Part shown: one piece after another, positions 1 to 8,295 of the stretch
How positions within the stretch are numbered: position 1 is the first letter of the stretch
Layout: every line of letters starts with the position of its first letter
Assembly: GCA_036386835.1 (NCBI GenBank)
Contig: DASVUX010000011.1
Span: forward strand, 310,001 to 374,000
Direction: 5' to 3'
DNA from: 2-12-FULL-35-15 sp036386835
Lineage (GTDB): Bacteria > Bacteroidota > Bacteroidia > 2-12-FULL-35-15
Length of the DNA: 64,000 bases
The notes under the pieces: model-generated
The model's input: only the letters and a program-made list of their open reading frames with translations
Database searches by the model: none
Told to the model about the DNA's origin: nothing
Position numbers and translations under genes: made by a program

Positions 1-1283
1 TGCCTGAAATAAAGCTCTCGTGTCATGCCTTCCCAGTGGAGCGTTTGTTTCTCGAATTGTATTGTCTGAAAGATATTGAGCCAGGTTAGAAACAAACAAG
101 TTACTGCAAAGGCTACTGTAAATGCCTTTCGCGGGATTCTTAATATAAAGTTTACGAAGAATGCCAGCGGGATACAAAGTATAGGGTAGCAATCAATCAT
201 GCTCCGCTGCCCGAAAGTGCCGCCATACCACCAGCACCACCAGGAAAAAATGATATAAATATTGAGAATCAAAAAGAGTATGATAGAAGTTCGGAACTTT
301 TGGAGAGCCCTGTTCTTGATAAAAAGGCCAAAGAGTGCAAACCCCATTATTGGAGTATAGATGAGCCAGCCTTTCCGGAACCCAAAGAGGCCTTCCACAA
401 TATGTGGGCTCCCAAAGAAAAATCTTTCATCACCATACGAATAAAACAGAAAATTACCCGTGGTAATATTCCAATAGATGCATTGAGGTATCCAGGTTAA
501 GGCAACACAATAGAAAATAAGATTTAGTATAAAATATTCCTTTTTAAAGAAAGAAAGTTTTTGTTTGAAGCTTTCCGGTGAATTAACATTATATAGGAGA
601 AAAAAGACTGAAACAATCAGGTTGCTGGGCCTGATCAGGGTGATAAGTCCTAAAATTATTCCAATAACTATTGAGAGTTTTCCACTTGGGTTTTCATGCC
701 ATACGACCGTTAAGTACACAAAAACAGCAATGAGGCAGAAGTTATAGGTATGCGGCATGGGAGCAGATAGAGACGAATAGCAAAGCAGGTTTGTCCCCAG
801 GCCAACAATTAATATTGTAATCGCGATTGTAAGGTCTGACAGGTGTAACCGGAAAAGAATTTTCCGGATAAAATGAAGGCCAATGCAAAGATAAAAGATG
901 GCACTGATGAGGAGCGCAATTTTATAAGGTGCTGAAAACCCATTCAGATCATAACTAAGTAATTTCGCTGCTAGGTGCCCGGTAAAAAAGAATGGGGCAT
1001 ACATAACCGAGAGCCCCATAGTGGTCTTGATCAGTTTTTTTCCATCAGTAGTATATACGGGCCAGAAGAGGTAATAATTATCATCAAAACGGTAATCACT
1101 TTTCTCCAGCTTAATATCATCATAGATAAATTTGGCGGGCAGGTAGGAATAATACCAGTGAACATCGTGTTCGATCACCCGGTCTTGTTTTTGCCAGTTC
1201 TTAAAATTATAATCAAGTATAAGGCAGGTGAGGGCAACAATCAATATTGCAATACCGGACAATTGTATTTTTTTCAGCACCAT
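1..1283 (-). CDS. Polytopic membrane protein, GT39/ArnT-like (partial)
   Basis: The reading frame opens at the ATG at 1283 and stays open to the window edge, so the C-terminus is missing (about 427 residues seen). The product begins MVLKKIQLSGIAILIV, a first membrane helix, then a polar periplasmic-type loop rich in acidic and Tyr residues (about 28-80), then a run of hydrophobic helices to the edge. This layout (one helix, large acidic loop, many helices) matches lipid-linked-sugar glycosyltransferases of the GT39/ArnT/PMT type; the acidic pair in the first loop would be catalytic in that family. A GT2 glycosyltransferase lies just upstream on the same strand, suggesting a shared role in surface glycosylation. 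It has its own promoter at 1308-1338. The family assignment is inferred from topology, not from a decisive motif. Confidence 0.75.
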   Translation of the reverse strand, partial: MVLKKIQLSGIAILIVALTCLILDYNFKNWQKQDRVIEHDVHWYYSYLPAKFIYDDIKLEKSDYRFDDNYYLFWPVYTTDGKKLIKTTMGLSVMYAPFFFTGHLAAKLLSYDLNGFSAPYKIALLISAIFYLCIGLHFIRKILFRLHLSDLTIAITILIVGLGTNLLCYSSLSAPMPHTYNFCLIAVFVYLTVVWHENPSGKLSIVIGIILGLITLIRPSNLIVSVFFLLYNVNSPESFKQKLSFFKKEYFILNLIFYCVALTWIPQCIYWNITTGNFLFYSYGDERFFFGSPHIVEGLFGFRKGWLIYTPIMGFALFGLFIKNRALQKFRTSIILFLILNIYIIFSWWCWWYGGTFGQRSMIDCYPILCIPLAFFVNFILRIPRKAFTVAFAVTCLFLTWLNIFQTIQFEKQTLHWEGMTRELYFR

Positions 1284-1307
1284 CAGGAGTGTTTCAATAA
1301 GGCGCGC

Positions 1308-1338
1308 TAAAAGTACATTTTGTTACATGGTTGTGCAA
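1308..1338 (-). promoter_or_regulatory. Bacteroidota-type promoter of the GT39-like gene
   Basis: On the minus strand TTG (1338-1336) is followed after 20 nt by TACTTTTA (1315-1308), close to the Bacteroidota -7 consensus TAnnTTTG. The start codon at 1283 lies 25 nt downstream. The site is nearly identical to the one at 4647-4677, including the same 20-nt spacer. Confidence 0.6.
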
Positions 1339-1395
1339 ATCATGCGCGATTGAGGCTGGGAGAAAGTTTTACTTTCAGCAAAGTGTGAAGCGTAA

Positions 1396-2142
1396 TTATT
1401 TCTTGTGGAAGATGCGGGATTTCAGCAAGCCGGCTTTATTGAAAAAATAGGTGATAGAAACTCCCAGCACACCAAGTCCATAAATCATACTTCTTTTAAA
1501 GTTAATGGAAGAAGCTTCATCGAAGTATTTGGTCGGACATGTTACTTCAGCCACTTCAAAACCGGCATAGAATACCTGGGCAGCCATTTGGTTGTCAAAG
1601 ACAAAATCATCAGAATTTGCGTGATAATCTATTGTTTCAAGAACCTCCCGTGAAAAGGCCCGGTAACCAGTGTGATATTCGGAAAGCTTTTGGTTCATTA
1701 AAATGTTCTGGGACAAAGTAAGCACCCTGTTAAAAAAATACTTGTACAATGGCATTCCTCCCTTTAGGGCGCCCTTTCCAAGAATCCTCGAGCCGAATAC
1801 CGCGGGATACAGATCCTGCGCAATAATATTTGCCATCGAAGGGATCAGCTTCGGTGTATACTGATAATCGGGATGAAGCATTATAACGATATCTGCACCC
1901 AGTGAAAGCGCTTTGTCATAACAGCTTTTTTGATTGCCGCCATAACCTTTGTTCTTCTCATGCTTAATGATGTGCCTGATGCCTATTTTTGAGGCTACCT
2001 CTATTGTGTTATCTTTACTGGCATCATCTACAAGGATCACTTCATCCACTATATCGAAAGGGATTTCATTGTAAGTCTTTTCAATAGTTAATCCGGCATT
2101 ATATGCCGGCAGTACAACGACTAATTTCCTTCCTAAAATCAC
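1396..2142 (-). CDS. Glycosyltransferase family 2 (DPM1-like)
   Basis: The 248-residue product starts MILGRKLVVVLPAYNAG, the usual first beta strand of a GT-A fold, followed by VILVDDASKDNT (about 36-47, nucleotide-sugar-binding acidic pair) and IVMLHPDYQYTP (about 85-96, DxD equivalent). The length and the C-terminal basic tail with one hydrophobic stretch fit dolichol/undecaprenyl-phosphate mannosyl- or glucosyltransferase-like GT2 enzymes, which load sugars on a lipid carrier at the inner membrane. The initiator is GTG at 2142; no upstream in-frame ATG was found. The adjacent GT39-like protein is the kind of enzyme that uses such lipid-linked sugars, so the two may act in sequence (inference). 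The exact sugar cannot be read from sequence. Confidence 0.85.
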   Translation of the reverse strand: MILGRKLVVVLPAYNAGLTIEKTYNEIPFDIVDEVILVDDASKDNTIEVASKIGIRHIIKHEKNKGYGGNQKSCYDKALSLGADIVIMLHPDYQYTPKLIPSMANIIAQDLYPAVFGSRILGKGALKGGMPLYKYFFNRVLTLSQNILMNQKLSEYHTGYRAFSREVLETIDYHANSDDFVFDNQMAAQVFYAGFEVAEVTCPTKYFDEASSINFKRSMIYGLGVLGVSITYFFNKAGLLKSRIFHKK

Positions 2143-2259
2143 AGATAAGTTTCTTGATGTTAACAGTTAAAGATATAAATATATTATAAACTTATTTTTA
2201 AGCTGCCAGATGAATGTGGTATAAGATGTTTATCAGGAAGGAAGCCAATAAGTGAACAC

Positions 2260-2808
2260 TTATTTGGCTTTCACAAAGTCAAACACCAGGTCATCAAAAG
2301 AGAACGTGTTTTTGCCTTTGTTCCAGATATAAAGCTTAATAATGTATTCAGGCTGGAGGAACTCCTGTTTGATCTTATACGTAAGGTTAACCGAAGACCA
2401 TTCACCAAGCTTCGCAGGCTTGATAGAGCTGCTTTCCCAGAGAACATTCTTTTTCGCCACAGTGTCATCGATAGAAAGCACAAACACTGCATCGGGGTAG
2501 AGCTTATCCATCATGGCATTAAACGAAACCCTGATCCCGGTTAGAGACTTATACGAAGAGATCTCTTTAATCTGCCTGTCGAGGCCAAAACCGTATTCAA
2601 TTTTATCGCTTACCGCCCCGCTGAATTTCCCTGAAGAACCTTTGCTGGAATCAACCCGGCTGTCTGCAAGACTTTCAAAGTCATGAAATTCATAATAAAT
2701 GGTGGAGGTAGAATCGGATTTGACTTCAGAACCGTCTTTTTTCCTGTTTGAACAGGCAGAGATAAAAAGCATGCAGCAGGAGGCCGCGAGCATCAGGGAT
2801 AGGCGCAT
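2260..2808 (-). CDS. Small lipoprotein, unknown function
   Basis: The 182-residue product begins MRLSLMLAASCCMLFISAC, a lipoprotein signal with a lipobox ending at Cys-19, followed by a charged linker. The rest is rich in beta-strand patterns with aromatic residues (YYEFHDFES, LYIWNKGKNTFSFDDLVFDF), which resembles a jelly-roll carbohydrate-binding type sandwich; the closing SFDDLVF pattern is common in such modules. The start codon is 2 nt from the stop of the ABC ATPase gene (2811), so the two are almost certainly co-transcribed, with this gene second. It is not a typical substrate-binding protein (too short). Function unknown. Confidence 0.7.
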   Translation of the reverse strand: MRLSLMLAASCCMLFISACSNRKKDGSEVKSDSTSTIYYEFHDFESLADSRVDSSKGSSGKFSGAVSDKIEYGFGLDRQIKEISSYKSLTGIRVSFNAMMDKLYPDAVFVLSIDDTVAKKNVLWESSSIKPAKLGEWSSVNLTYKIKQEFLQPEYIIKLYIWNKGKNTFSFDDLVFDFVKAK

Positions 2809-2810
2809 AT

Positions 2811-4616
2811 TTAACTTACGATAAATTGTTGTTTCCTGTCAATGGAAGCCTGGATATCATCGAGCTGTCCTTTCGGAATAGCACCGATCAGGTTCTTCGT
2901 GTATTCTGTCTGCGGGTCATTATAGATTGAGTCAGCATCGCCCATCTCTTCTACTTTGCCTTTGTTCATTACCACCATCCGGTCGCTCATAAACTTAACT
3001 ACGGAAAGGTCATGTGAAATGAAAATATATGTAAAATCAAACTCCCGTTTCAGCTCATTTAAAAGGTTAAGCACCTGTGCCTGGACAGAAACGTCAAGTG
3101 CGGAAACCGATTCATCACAGATGATGAATTTAGGCTTCAGTGCAAGTGCACGGGCAATACAGATCCTCTGCCTTTGTCCGCCGGAAAATTCATGCGGATA
3201 ACGGTAAAAATGGCTCTCATTCATATTAACACGGTGCAGCAGTTCCACAACGCGTTCTTTTCTTGCTTTATCGTTCTCAAGGATCCCGTGCACCTGCATC
3301 GGTTCCATGATCGCCTGGCCGATCGTGATGCGTGGATTCAGGGAAGAGTAAGGATCCTGGAAGATGATCTGGATGTCTTTTCTCAGCTCACGCATGGCAG
3401 CATTCCCCAGCTTGGTAATATTCTGGCCGTTAAAGAGAACTTCCCCGCTTGTCGGTTCAATCAATCTTAATACAGTTCTTCCCAAAGTTGTTTTTCCGCA
3501 TCCCGATTCTCCTACCAATCCCAGCGTTTCCCCCGGGTAAACATCAAAAGAAACATCATCTACAGCGCGTACAAAGTCTTTGGCTTTCCCGAAAATGCCT
3601 TTATTGATCGGGAAGTAGGTTTTTAAATTCTTAATTTCAAGGATCGGTTTCTTTGCGTATAAGATCTTGTGGGCCGAAGCCCTTTCTTCTTTAGTAACGA
3701 CAAGCCTGTTTGTGACCTCGGCTACTGACTGGTGGCTCTCCACCATCTCACCCGTGTCACTCGTGTTCATAAAATCACTAACCGTTGGAAGCCATTGTAA
3801 CCGCTTGCTTAAAGGAGGACGGCAGGCGAGGAGTCCTTTGGTGTAAGGATGCTGAGGGTTAGAGAAGATTTCAAGGACAGTCCCCTGCTCAACGATCTTG
3901 CCCTTGTACATTACAACTACTTTATCAGCCAGTTCAGCGATCACGCCAAGATCATGTGTAATGAACATGATCCCCATGTCGTGTTCCCGCTGAAGCTTCA
4001 GCATCAGTTCAAGTATGGTTGCCTGTACAGTAACATCAAGGGCTGTGGTAGGCTCATCTGCAATAAGAATGCTCGGGTTGCAGCTCATGGCCATCGCGAT
4101 CATTACACGCTGTTTCTGGCCGCCGGAAATCTGGTGAGGGTAGCTGTCGAAAATGTTTTCGGGGCGCGGGAGCTGAACGATCTTAAAAAGATCGATCGTC
4201 CTAGTCTTTGCCTCTTTTTTTGTGCATTTCTGATGAAGAAGGATGGCTTCCATCACCTGGTCACCGCATGTATAGACAGGGTTCAGGGAAGTCATCGGTT
4301 CCTGGAAGATCATTGCGATCTCATTTCCGCGGAGGGTCCGCATTTCTTTTTCGGTAAGCTTAACAATGTCTATCGGCCCGCGGGATTTCGAATGGTAAAT
4401 GATCTCACCGCCGGTGATCTTTCCCGGGGGATTTGGAATAAGCCGCATGACAGATAAAGAGGTCACGGATTTCCCGGAACCTGATTCACCAACAATACCA
4501 ACCGTTTCCCCTCTTGAAAGCGTAAAGGAAATATTATTCACCGCCTTCACAGTTTCATCTTCGGTACGGAATTCAGTAACAAGGTTCTTGATCTCGAGTA
4601 GAATGTCTTTAGCCAT
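2811..4616 (-). CDS. Fused dual ATP-binding ABC transporter protein (oligopeptide type)
   Basis: The 601-residue protein carries two complete nucleotide-binding domains of the DppD/DppF class joined head to tail, as in GsiA or YejF. Domain 1 has Walker A GESGSGKS at 43-50 and the signature SGGQKQR near 164. Domain 2 has Walker A GESGCGKT near 370 and SGGQRQR near 477. Each ends with the peptide-transporter C-terminal extension that includes the HPYTKGLL-type motif (YTKNLI in the second). It would power import of di- or oligopeptides or related solutes. No permease or binding protein is adjacent, so its partners must be elsewhere. The ATG at 4616 is preceded by a good promoter at 4647-4677. 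The lipoprotein gene follows after 2 nt. Confidence 0.92.
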   Translation of the reverse strand: MAKDILLEIKNLVTEFRTEDETVKAVNNISFTLSRGETVGIVGESGSGKSVTSLSVMRLIPNPPGKITGGEIIYHSKSRGPIDIVKLTEKEMRTLRGNEIAMIFQEPMTSLNPVYTCGDQVMEAILLHQKCTKKEAKTRTIDLFKIVQLPRPENIFDSYPHQISGGQKQRVMIAMAMSCNPSILIADEPTTALDVTVQATILELMLKLQREHDMGIMFITHDLGVIAELADKVVVMYKGKIVEQGTVLEIFSNPQHPYTKGLLACRPPLSKRLQWLPTVSDFMNTSDTGEMVESHQSVAEVTNRLVVTKEERASAHKILYAKKPILEIKNLKTYFPINKGIFGKAKDFVRAVDDVSFDVYPGETLGLVGESGCGKTTLGRTVLRLIEPTSGEVLFNGQNITKLGNAAMRELRKDIQIIFQDPYSSLNPRITIGQAIMEPMQVHGILENDKARKERVVELLHRVNMNESHFYRYPHEFSGGQRQRICIARALALKPKFIICDESVSALDVSVQAQVLNLLNELKREFDFTYIFISHDLSVVKFMSDRMVVMNKGKVEEMGDADSIYNDPQTEYTKNLIGAIPKGQLDDIQASIDRKQQFIVS

Positions 4617-4646
4617 CTTGCCAAAAAGGATTGTTTCAAAGAGTGC

Positions 4647-4677
4647 TAAAAGTACATTTTGTAAATGAAATATGCAA
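4647..4677 (-). promoter_or_regulatory. Promoter of the ABC ATPase - lipoprotein operon
   Basis: On the minus strand TTG (4677-4675), 20 nt, then TACTTTTA (4654-4647). The start codon at 4616 is 31 nt downstream of the -7 box. Eighteen consecutive bases around the -7 box match the promoter at 1308-1338 exactly, and the flanks are also alike. Confidence 0.6.
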
Positions 4678-4736
4678 CAAAATTAAGACTTGCAGGCGGT
4701 AGGGGAAGATAAAGAATCCCAGGAAGGGGATAAAAA

Positions 4737-5282
4737 TCAATTCTTTTCCGGGTAGATGGAAATCGAGATCTTGCCCGGAGTGCCGTCTGCAGTGAAGTCT
4801 GCGCTTTCATCCGAAAGGTTGATGTTAATATTGCCCCTGTCAGCCGATTTGACCGACCAGACATTATATCCCATCTGAGTTTCATTCTTTCCGAAGTGAT
4901 CGTCAAAGTAAGTCTTGAAAGCATTAAAAACACTGTCTACCTTGTTGATGTTGTTGATATACACAAACGACTGGATCTCTGACAAGCCGTTCTCATCAAA
5001 GTCGTAAGCGATGTCAAATGAGCCAAGCGTATCGATCCGGTGTTCGAAATAAAGATAGTTTTCATCTGCTTCCGTTGCTTTCGCAGTTTCCCGGGCAAGC
5101 ACGGAATCCATTTTATCCCCGAAGTTAAACCCGCGGAAAGCCCCGGTATCAGTTCGCATGACCGTCTTCACAAACACACCGTATTTCTCAAGGGGGTCTT
5201 TTTCTTTTTTGCTGCATGCCGATAATAGCAGAACAGTAAAGAGAGCCAGAGGAAGTAGTTTTTTGAAAGATAAAAAAGACAT
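4737..5282 (-). CDS. Lipoprotein, unknown function
   Basis: I place the start at the ATG at 5282, giving 181 residues that begin MSFLSFKKLLPLALFTVLLLSAC, a clear lipoprotein signal with its lipobox Cys, followed by the charged spacer SKKEKDP. A longer frame runs back to 5756, but this only joins the lipoprotein in frame to an upstream frameshifted gene. A perfect -7 box (TATCTTTG) lies 20 nt before the chosen start, which supports independent transcription. The mature part is mixed alpha/beta with repeated FDENGLSEIQSF-type strands and no recognised catalytic motif. It probably sits in a membrane facing the periplasm. Function unknown. Confidence 0.8.
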   Translation of the reverse strand: MSFLSFKKLLPLALFTVLLLSACSKKEKDPLEKYGVFVKTVMRTDTGAFRGFNFGDKMDSVLARETAKATEADENYLYFEHRIDTLGSFDIAYDFDENGLSEIQSFVYINNINKVDSVFNAFKTYFDDHFGKNETQMGYNVWSVKSADRGNININLSDESADFTADGTPGKISISIYPEKN

Positions 5283-5301
5283 TGTTTGTATTAAGGTTGT
5301 G

Positions 5302-5309
5302 CAAAGATA
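5302..5309 (-). promoter_or_regulatory. -7 box of the lipoprotein gene
   Basis: The minus strand reads TATCTTTG, a perfect match to TAnnTTTG, 20 nt upstream of the ATG at 5282. No clear TTG is found at the expected -33 distance. The box shows that the lipoprotein is not the C-terminus of the upstream four-helix gene. Confidence 0.55.
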
Positions 5310-5320
5310 ATCATTTTTTA

Positions 5321-5361
5321 GGTTGGAGAGAGGAGCGAGGAGGTGAGTGAGAGAAGTAGTA
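5321..5361 (+). repeat. Purine-rich inverted repeat, left copy
   Basis: The segment is rich in GGAG/GAGG blocks. Its sequence aligns, with a few mismatches and gaps, to the reverse complement of 5780-5820. The two copies bracket the four-helix-bundle gene, so they may mark the ends of an IVS-like insertion. Confidence 0.5.
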
Positions 5362-5374
5362 GAGGGAATAGTGT

Positions 5375-5756
5375 TTAGGACGTTTCTTTTATTCTCGCCC
5401 TGATCTTGTTTGCCAATCCACTGTTCTTTAGCGATTTCAATTAGTAACACTCTTAATTCAGCTTCTTGCTCCTTTGTAATGTAATTTCTTTTTTTAGAAA
5501 GAGTCGTACAAACGACACATTCCTTTAGTGATCTTTTGGATATTCTTAAAAATTGATTAAACTCTTTATCAGTACTCCCGGAACCTTCACCAATATTAAG
5601 TGCGATTGAAGTTGCCGCTCTCCGGAACTGATCGGAAAGGTTAAAACGTTCGATAGCAGGAAAGGTCTCTGTTAACGCATAAACCCGGTCAATAAAAACC
5701 AGCGATTTTTGATAAACCATTAAGTTTTCAAAATTGAATGTATTCTCCTTTATCAT
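5375..5756 (-). pseudogene. Four-helix-bundle (S23/IVS-type) protein, frameshifted
   Basis: From the ATG at 5756 the product starts MIKENTFNFENLMVYQKSL and contains the family hallmarks: FxxLxVYQKSL, a central LSDQFRRAATSIALNIGEGSG, and FLRISKRSLKEC. These small helical proteins (about 115-125 residues, TIGR02436 type) are coded in 23S rRNA intervening sequences and as scattered singletons; bAvd of diversity-generating retroelements is a relative. The frame is lost near 5420-5430. In another frame the normal tail GLANKIRARIKETS continues to a stop at 5375-5377. In the original frame translation reads on into the lipoprotein gene, giving a false 339-residue fusion. The gene is flanked by inverted repeats at 5321-5361 and 5780-5820. 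A sequencing error is possible. Confidence 0.75.
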
Positions 5757-5779
5757 AAACCATTAATTATAAATCAAGG

Positions 5780-5820
5780 TAGCCTACTCCCTCGAACCTC
5801 CTTCCTCCAATCTCCTCCCT
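5780..5820 (-). repeat. Purine-rich inverted repeat, right copy
   Basis: This is the partner of 5321-5361. Its end overlaps the TAG stop (5819-5821) of the exonuclease gene, suggesting that the bracketed element inserted exactly at the 3' end of that gene. Confidence 0.5.
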
Positions 5821-6517
5821 AAGTAATAACTATATCTTCATTCTCTATCAACCCCTCACCCTTAAACTTCAGTATTAGCTGTGCTACAGTAAGGACATCC
5901 TTCTGGCAATATACCACGATCCGCGGAAGGTTTTTTTCCTCCCAGTAAACACGCGCCACATCACTTCCGTCAATGTCGTCTTTCGGGGTTGGGATATTAA
6001 ACACGGCAGCAAGAAGGTTCAGCGAAGTATAGTTCTTGTAATCACCGAACTTCCATAATTCCAGCGTGTCAAGATGGGGTACTTCCCAGGGTTTTTTACC
6101 CGCCAGGTTTAACGTTTTAGGAAGTTTCAGGCCGTTAATCAGCATCCGGCGGCACAGGAACGGGAAATCGAACTCCTTCCCGTTATGCGCACAGAGATAA
6201 TTGTCCTTCCGGTTGAAGTGCTTGTTCAGCAAAGCGGAAAAATCCTGCAGGATCACTTTCTCATCATGCCCCGAAAAGGATTTAATCCGGAAGGTTTTAT
6301 CATTAAAGAATCCCACAGAGATGCAGATCACCTTTGCGAATTCCGCATACACGCCTGCTTTTTTATAAAGATTTTCAGGAGTTTCGGCCTGCTGGAAACG
6401 GAACCTGGAATTCCAGAGTTCACGCATGTTTTTCGGAAGTTTCTTATAGTCATAAACCACCGGTACTGTTTCAACATCCAGGAACAGGATGTTTGAAAGC
6501 TTAATGTTATCGAGCAT
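5819..6517 (-). CDS. Predicted 3'-5' exonuclease, PolB-like DEDD family
   Basis: The 232-residue product matches the family of predicted exonucleases related to the proofreading domain of B-family polymerases (PF10108 type). Exo I is ILFLDVETVPVV (about 11-22, metal-binding Asp and Glu), Exo II is LCAHNGKEFDFPFLCRRM (about 118-135) and Exo III is YCQKDVLTVAQL (about 204-215). It would degrade single-stranded nucleic acid from 3' ends with two metal ions. The gene follows the 134-residue hypothetical by 41 nt and may share its transcript. The start is the ATG at 6517. The biological role in Bacteroidota is not established. Confidence 0.85.
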   Translation of the reverse strand: MLDNIKLSNILFLDVETVPVVYDYKKLPKNMRELWNSRFRFQQAETPENLYKKAGVYAEFAKVICISVGFFNDKTFRIKSFSGHDEKVILQDFSALLNKHFNRKDNYLCAHNGKEFDFPFLCRRMLINGLKLPKTLNLAGKKPWEVPHLDTLELWKFGDYKNYTSLNLLAAVFNIPTPKDDIDGSDVARVYWEEKNLPRIVVYCQKDVLTVAQLILKFKGEGLIENEDIVIT

Positions 6518-6558
6518 AAATTAGTTTTTTGCTCTCCCGGAGTATAGGATGAGATGTA

Positions 6559-6963
6559 TTATTTAATCATTACTCCCTTTTTGTTTATGTAGGGAATCAA
6601 CACAAAATTCTCTTCTTTTATAGTTTCAGGAAGGAAAATGTACTTCTTGTCATACATCACCTTGTTATCGTAAAAGCTTACCCAGAACTCATTATTCAAC
6701 CCGAATACAGTATCAAGGATCGGTTCTATCTTGCGAAACTCCTTGCTCTTCACTTTATCCAGGAAGTGCCGGAGAGTCGATGTCTTGACTTCTTCGTCAT
6801 TAAACAAGCCATAGCCCATTGAGGAAACCAGCACCCCTTCAATATCATTAGGTCTCATGTTAATGAGATAGACATTCCACTCGGTTTCCCCCAGTTCATT
6901 CTGCTCATTCACCACAGCTACAGCAATATCCTTCACTTCCGGAGGAGTTATATCTTTCTTCAT
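6559..6963 (-). CDS. Conserved-looking hypothetical protein
   Basis: The 134-residue product is soluble, without a signal peptide. It has a beta-rich N-terminal half (KDIAVAVVNEQ, WNVYLINMRP, GVLVSSMGYG) and an acidic/aromatic C-terminal half (WVSFYDNKVMYDKKYIFLPETIK). I recognise no catalytic motif. It is the first gene of a likely two-gene unit with the downstream exonuclease. The ATG at 6963 follows an A+T-rich leader with a weak TATTTTCG -7-like box. Function unknown. Confidence 0.7.
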   Translation of the reverse strand: MKKDITPPEVKDIAVAVVNEQNELGETEWNVYLINMRPNDIEGVLVSSMGYGLFNDEEVKTSTLRHFLDKVKSKEFRKIEPILDTVFGLNNEFWVSFYDNKVMYDKKYIFLPETIKEENFVLIPYINKKGVMIK

Positions 6964-7037
6964 TTACTGATCAAAATTGTGCGAAAATAAATAATTTTAA
7001 AGACCTGCGCTGAAAAACTTTTTCAGAACGCCTGCAG

Positions 7038-8204
7038 CTATTTGGCGTACATGTCCAGTGCCGCATCCACATAATAGAACATATCTGCCGGATGTGCATT
7101 TCCCTGTGGCTTTTCACGTTTGCTGCCAAGGCGAACAACCACCATTTTTTTATCGGGGATACAGATGATGTATTGCCCAAGGATCCCGCGGGCGTAATAA
7201 ATGTAATGACCCCTGTATTCGGGAATGATCCACCACGCGTAACCGTAGTTATCTATTTTTTTGCCGTCCGGATCGTTCAGCTCAGCCGGAACAATTGAGC
7301 GGGCAACATACTCTTTATTAATGACCTGGCTGCCGTTCCATTTCCCGCTATCAAGGAATAACTGTCCGAGCCTTGCAAAATCAGGCGCGTTGGAGTTAAA
7401 GCAGCAGTAGGCTTTTTCCATGCCGTCTTTCGAATCAAGGCTCCAGAGCGCATCATTTTTTGCTCCCAGCGGCTTCCAGAGTTTTTCAGACATATATTCA
7501 CTCAGGCTTTTCCCCGTTGCCTTCATGAGTATAAAAGCCAGCAGCTCAGTATTTCCGCTCAGGTATTTAAAAACTTTCCCGCTTTCTTCAGAGACCTTAT
7601 AGCCATAAGTAAGTTTTTTAAGATCGCTGCCATAGTAAGCCTGTGCAGGATAAGCGAAGGGACTCACATAATCTTCATCGAAATTGATCCCTGAGCTCAT
7701 GGTGAGTAAATGTTTTATAGTCAGCCTGCTGTTATCACCTTCTTTGAACTCCGGAAGGAAGTCTCCCACTGGCTGGTCCACGCTTTTGATTTTGCCTTCA
7801 TCTATGGCAGCACCTACGAGGATCCCAACAAATGTTTTTGCCATGGAAAAGGAATTGGATCTGGAGTCGGCATTAAAGCCATCCCAGTATTGTTCATGGA
7901 TCAAGGAGTCGTTTTTCACCACCACAAATGCAATAGTTTGCATTTCAGTGAACTTCGGCTCGAGTGCAGCAGGGATTTTTTTTGAATTGTACTCTTTCGA
8001 ATGAGGCCATTTTTGTTCTGTGCCCGCTTTAACAACGCGATTATCGAAAATATCAAATTCGCTGATGCTTGGCCCTGGGCGGCCTTTTAAATATGTATTT
8101 GCAATCCCTTTATAAAGGTAACTCCTGCCGGAAACAAGAATTGCGATATTCAATATCACAAAGAGGATGAGAAACCATGCCCCTATTCTTTTTAACAATT
8201 TCAT
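7038..8204 (-). CDS. Membrane-anchored serine hydrolase, class C beta-lactamase fold
   Basis: The 388-residue product has an N-terminal transmembrane anchor (about 8-26) and then a beta-lactamase/penicillin-binding-like domain (PF00144 type). Visible motifs are the SxxK catalytic tetrad SMAK near 121 in SFSMAKTFVG, the second-motif region YLSGNTE near 218, and a late GILGQ strand in place of the classic KTG box. LLTMSSGINFDE is the typical family sequence after the active site. Such proteins are often D-amino-acid esterases or peptidases of peptidoglycan turnover rather than resistance enzymes. It is transcribed alone; a TATCTTTG box precedes it at 8232-8239. Confidence 0.85.
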   Translation of the reverse strand: MKLLKRIGAWFLILFVILNIAILVSGRSYLYKGIANTYLKGRPGPSISEFDIFDNRVVKAGTEQKWPHSKEYNSKKIPAALEPKFTEMQTIAFVVVKNDSLIHEQYWDGFNADSRSNSFSMAKTFVGILVGAAIDEGKIKSVDQPVGDFLPEFKEGDNSRLTIKHLLTMSSGINFDEDYVSPFAYPAQAYYGSDLKKLTYGYKVSEESGKVFKYLSGNTELLAFILMKATGKSLSEYMSEKLWKPLGAKNDALWSLDSKDGMEKAYCCFNSNAPDFARLGQLFLDSGKWNGSQVINKEYVARSIVPAELNDPDGKKIDNYGYAWWIIPEYRGHYIYYARGILGQYIICIPDKKMVVVRLGSKREKPQGNAHPADMFYYVDAALDMYAK

Positions 8205-8231
8205 TTTATCACCGCTTATTTATTGTTCCTT

Positions 8232-8239
8232 CAAAGATA
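8232..8239 (-). promoter_or_regulatory. -7 box of the serine hydrolase gene
   Basis: The minus strand reads TATCTTTG, 28 nt upstream of the ATG at 8204. No matching TTG element is visible at -33. Confidence 0.45.
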
Positions 8240-8295
8240 AAGGAATTTATAATACCTGTTCATGCGGGTTTAGCTGGAATATTGGAAGAGCTCTT

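Noticed and set aside
975..1310. Plus-strand 111-codon frame near the left end
   Set aside because: The minus strand holds a continuous membrane-protein frame to the window edge that better explains the region.
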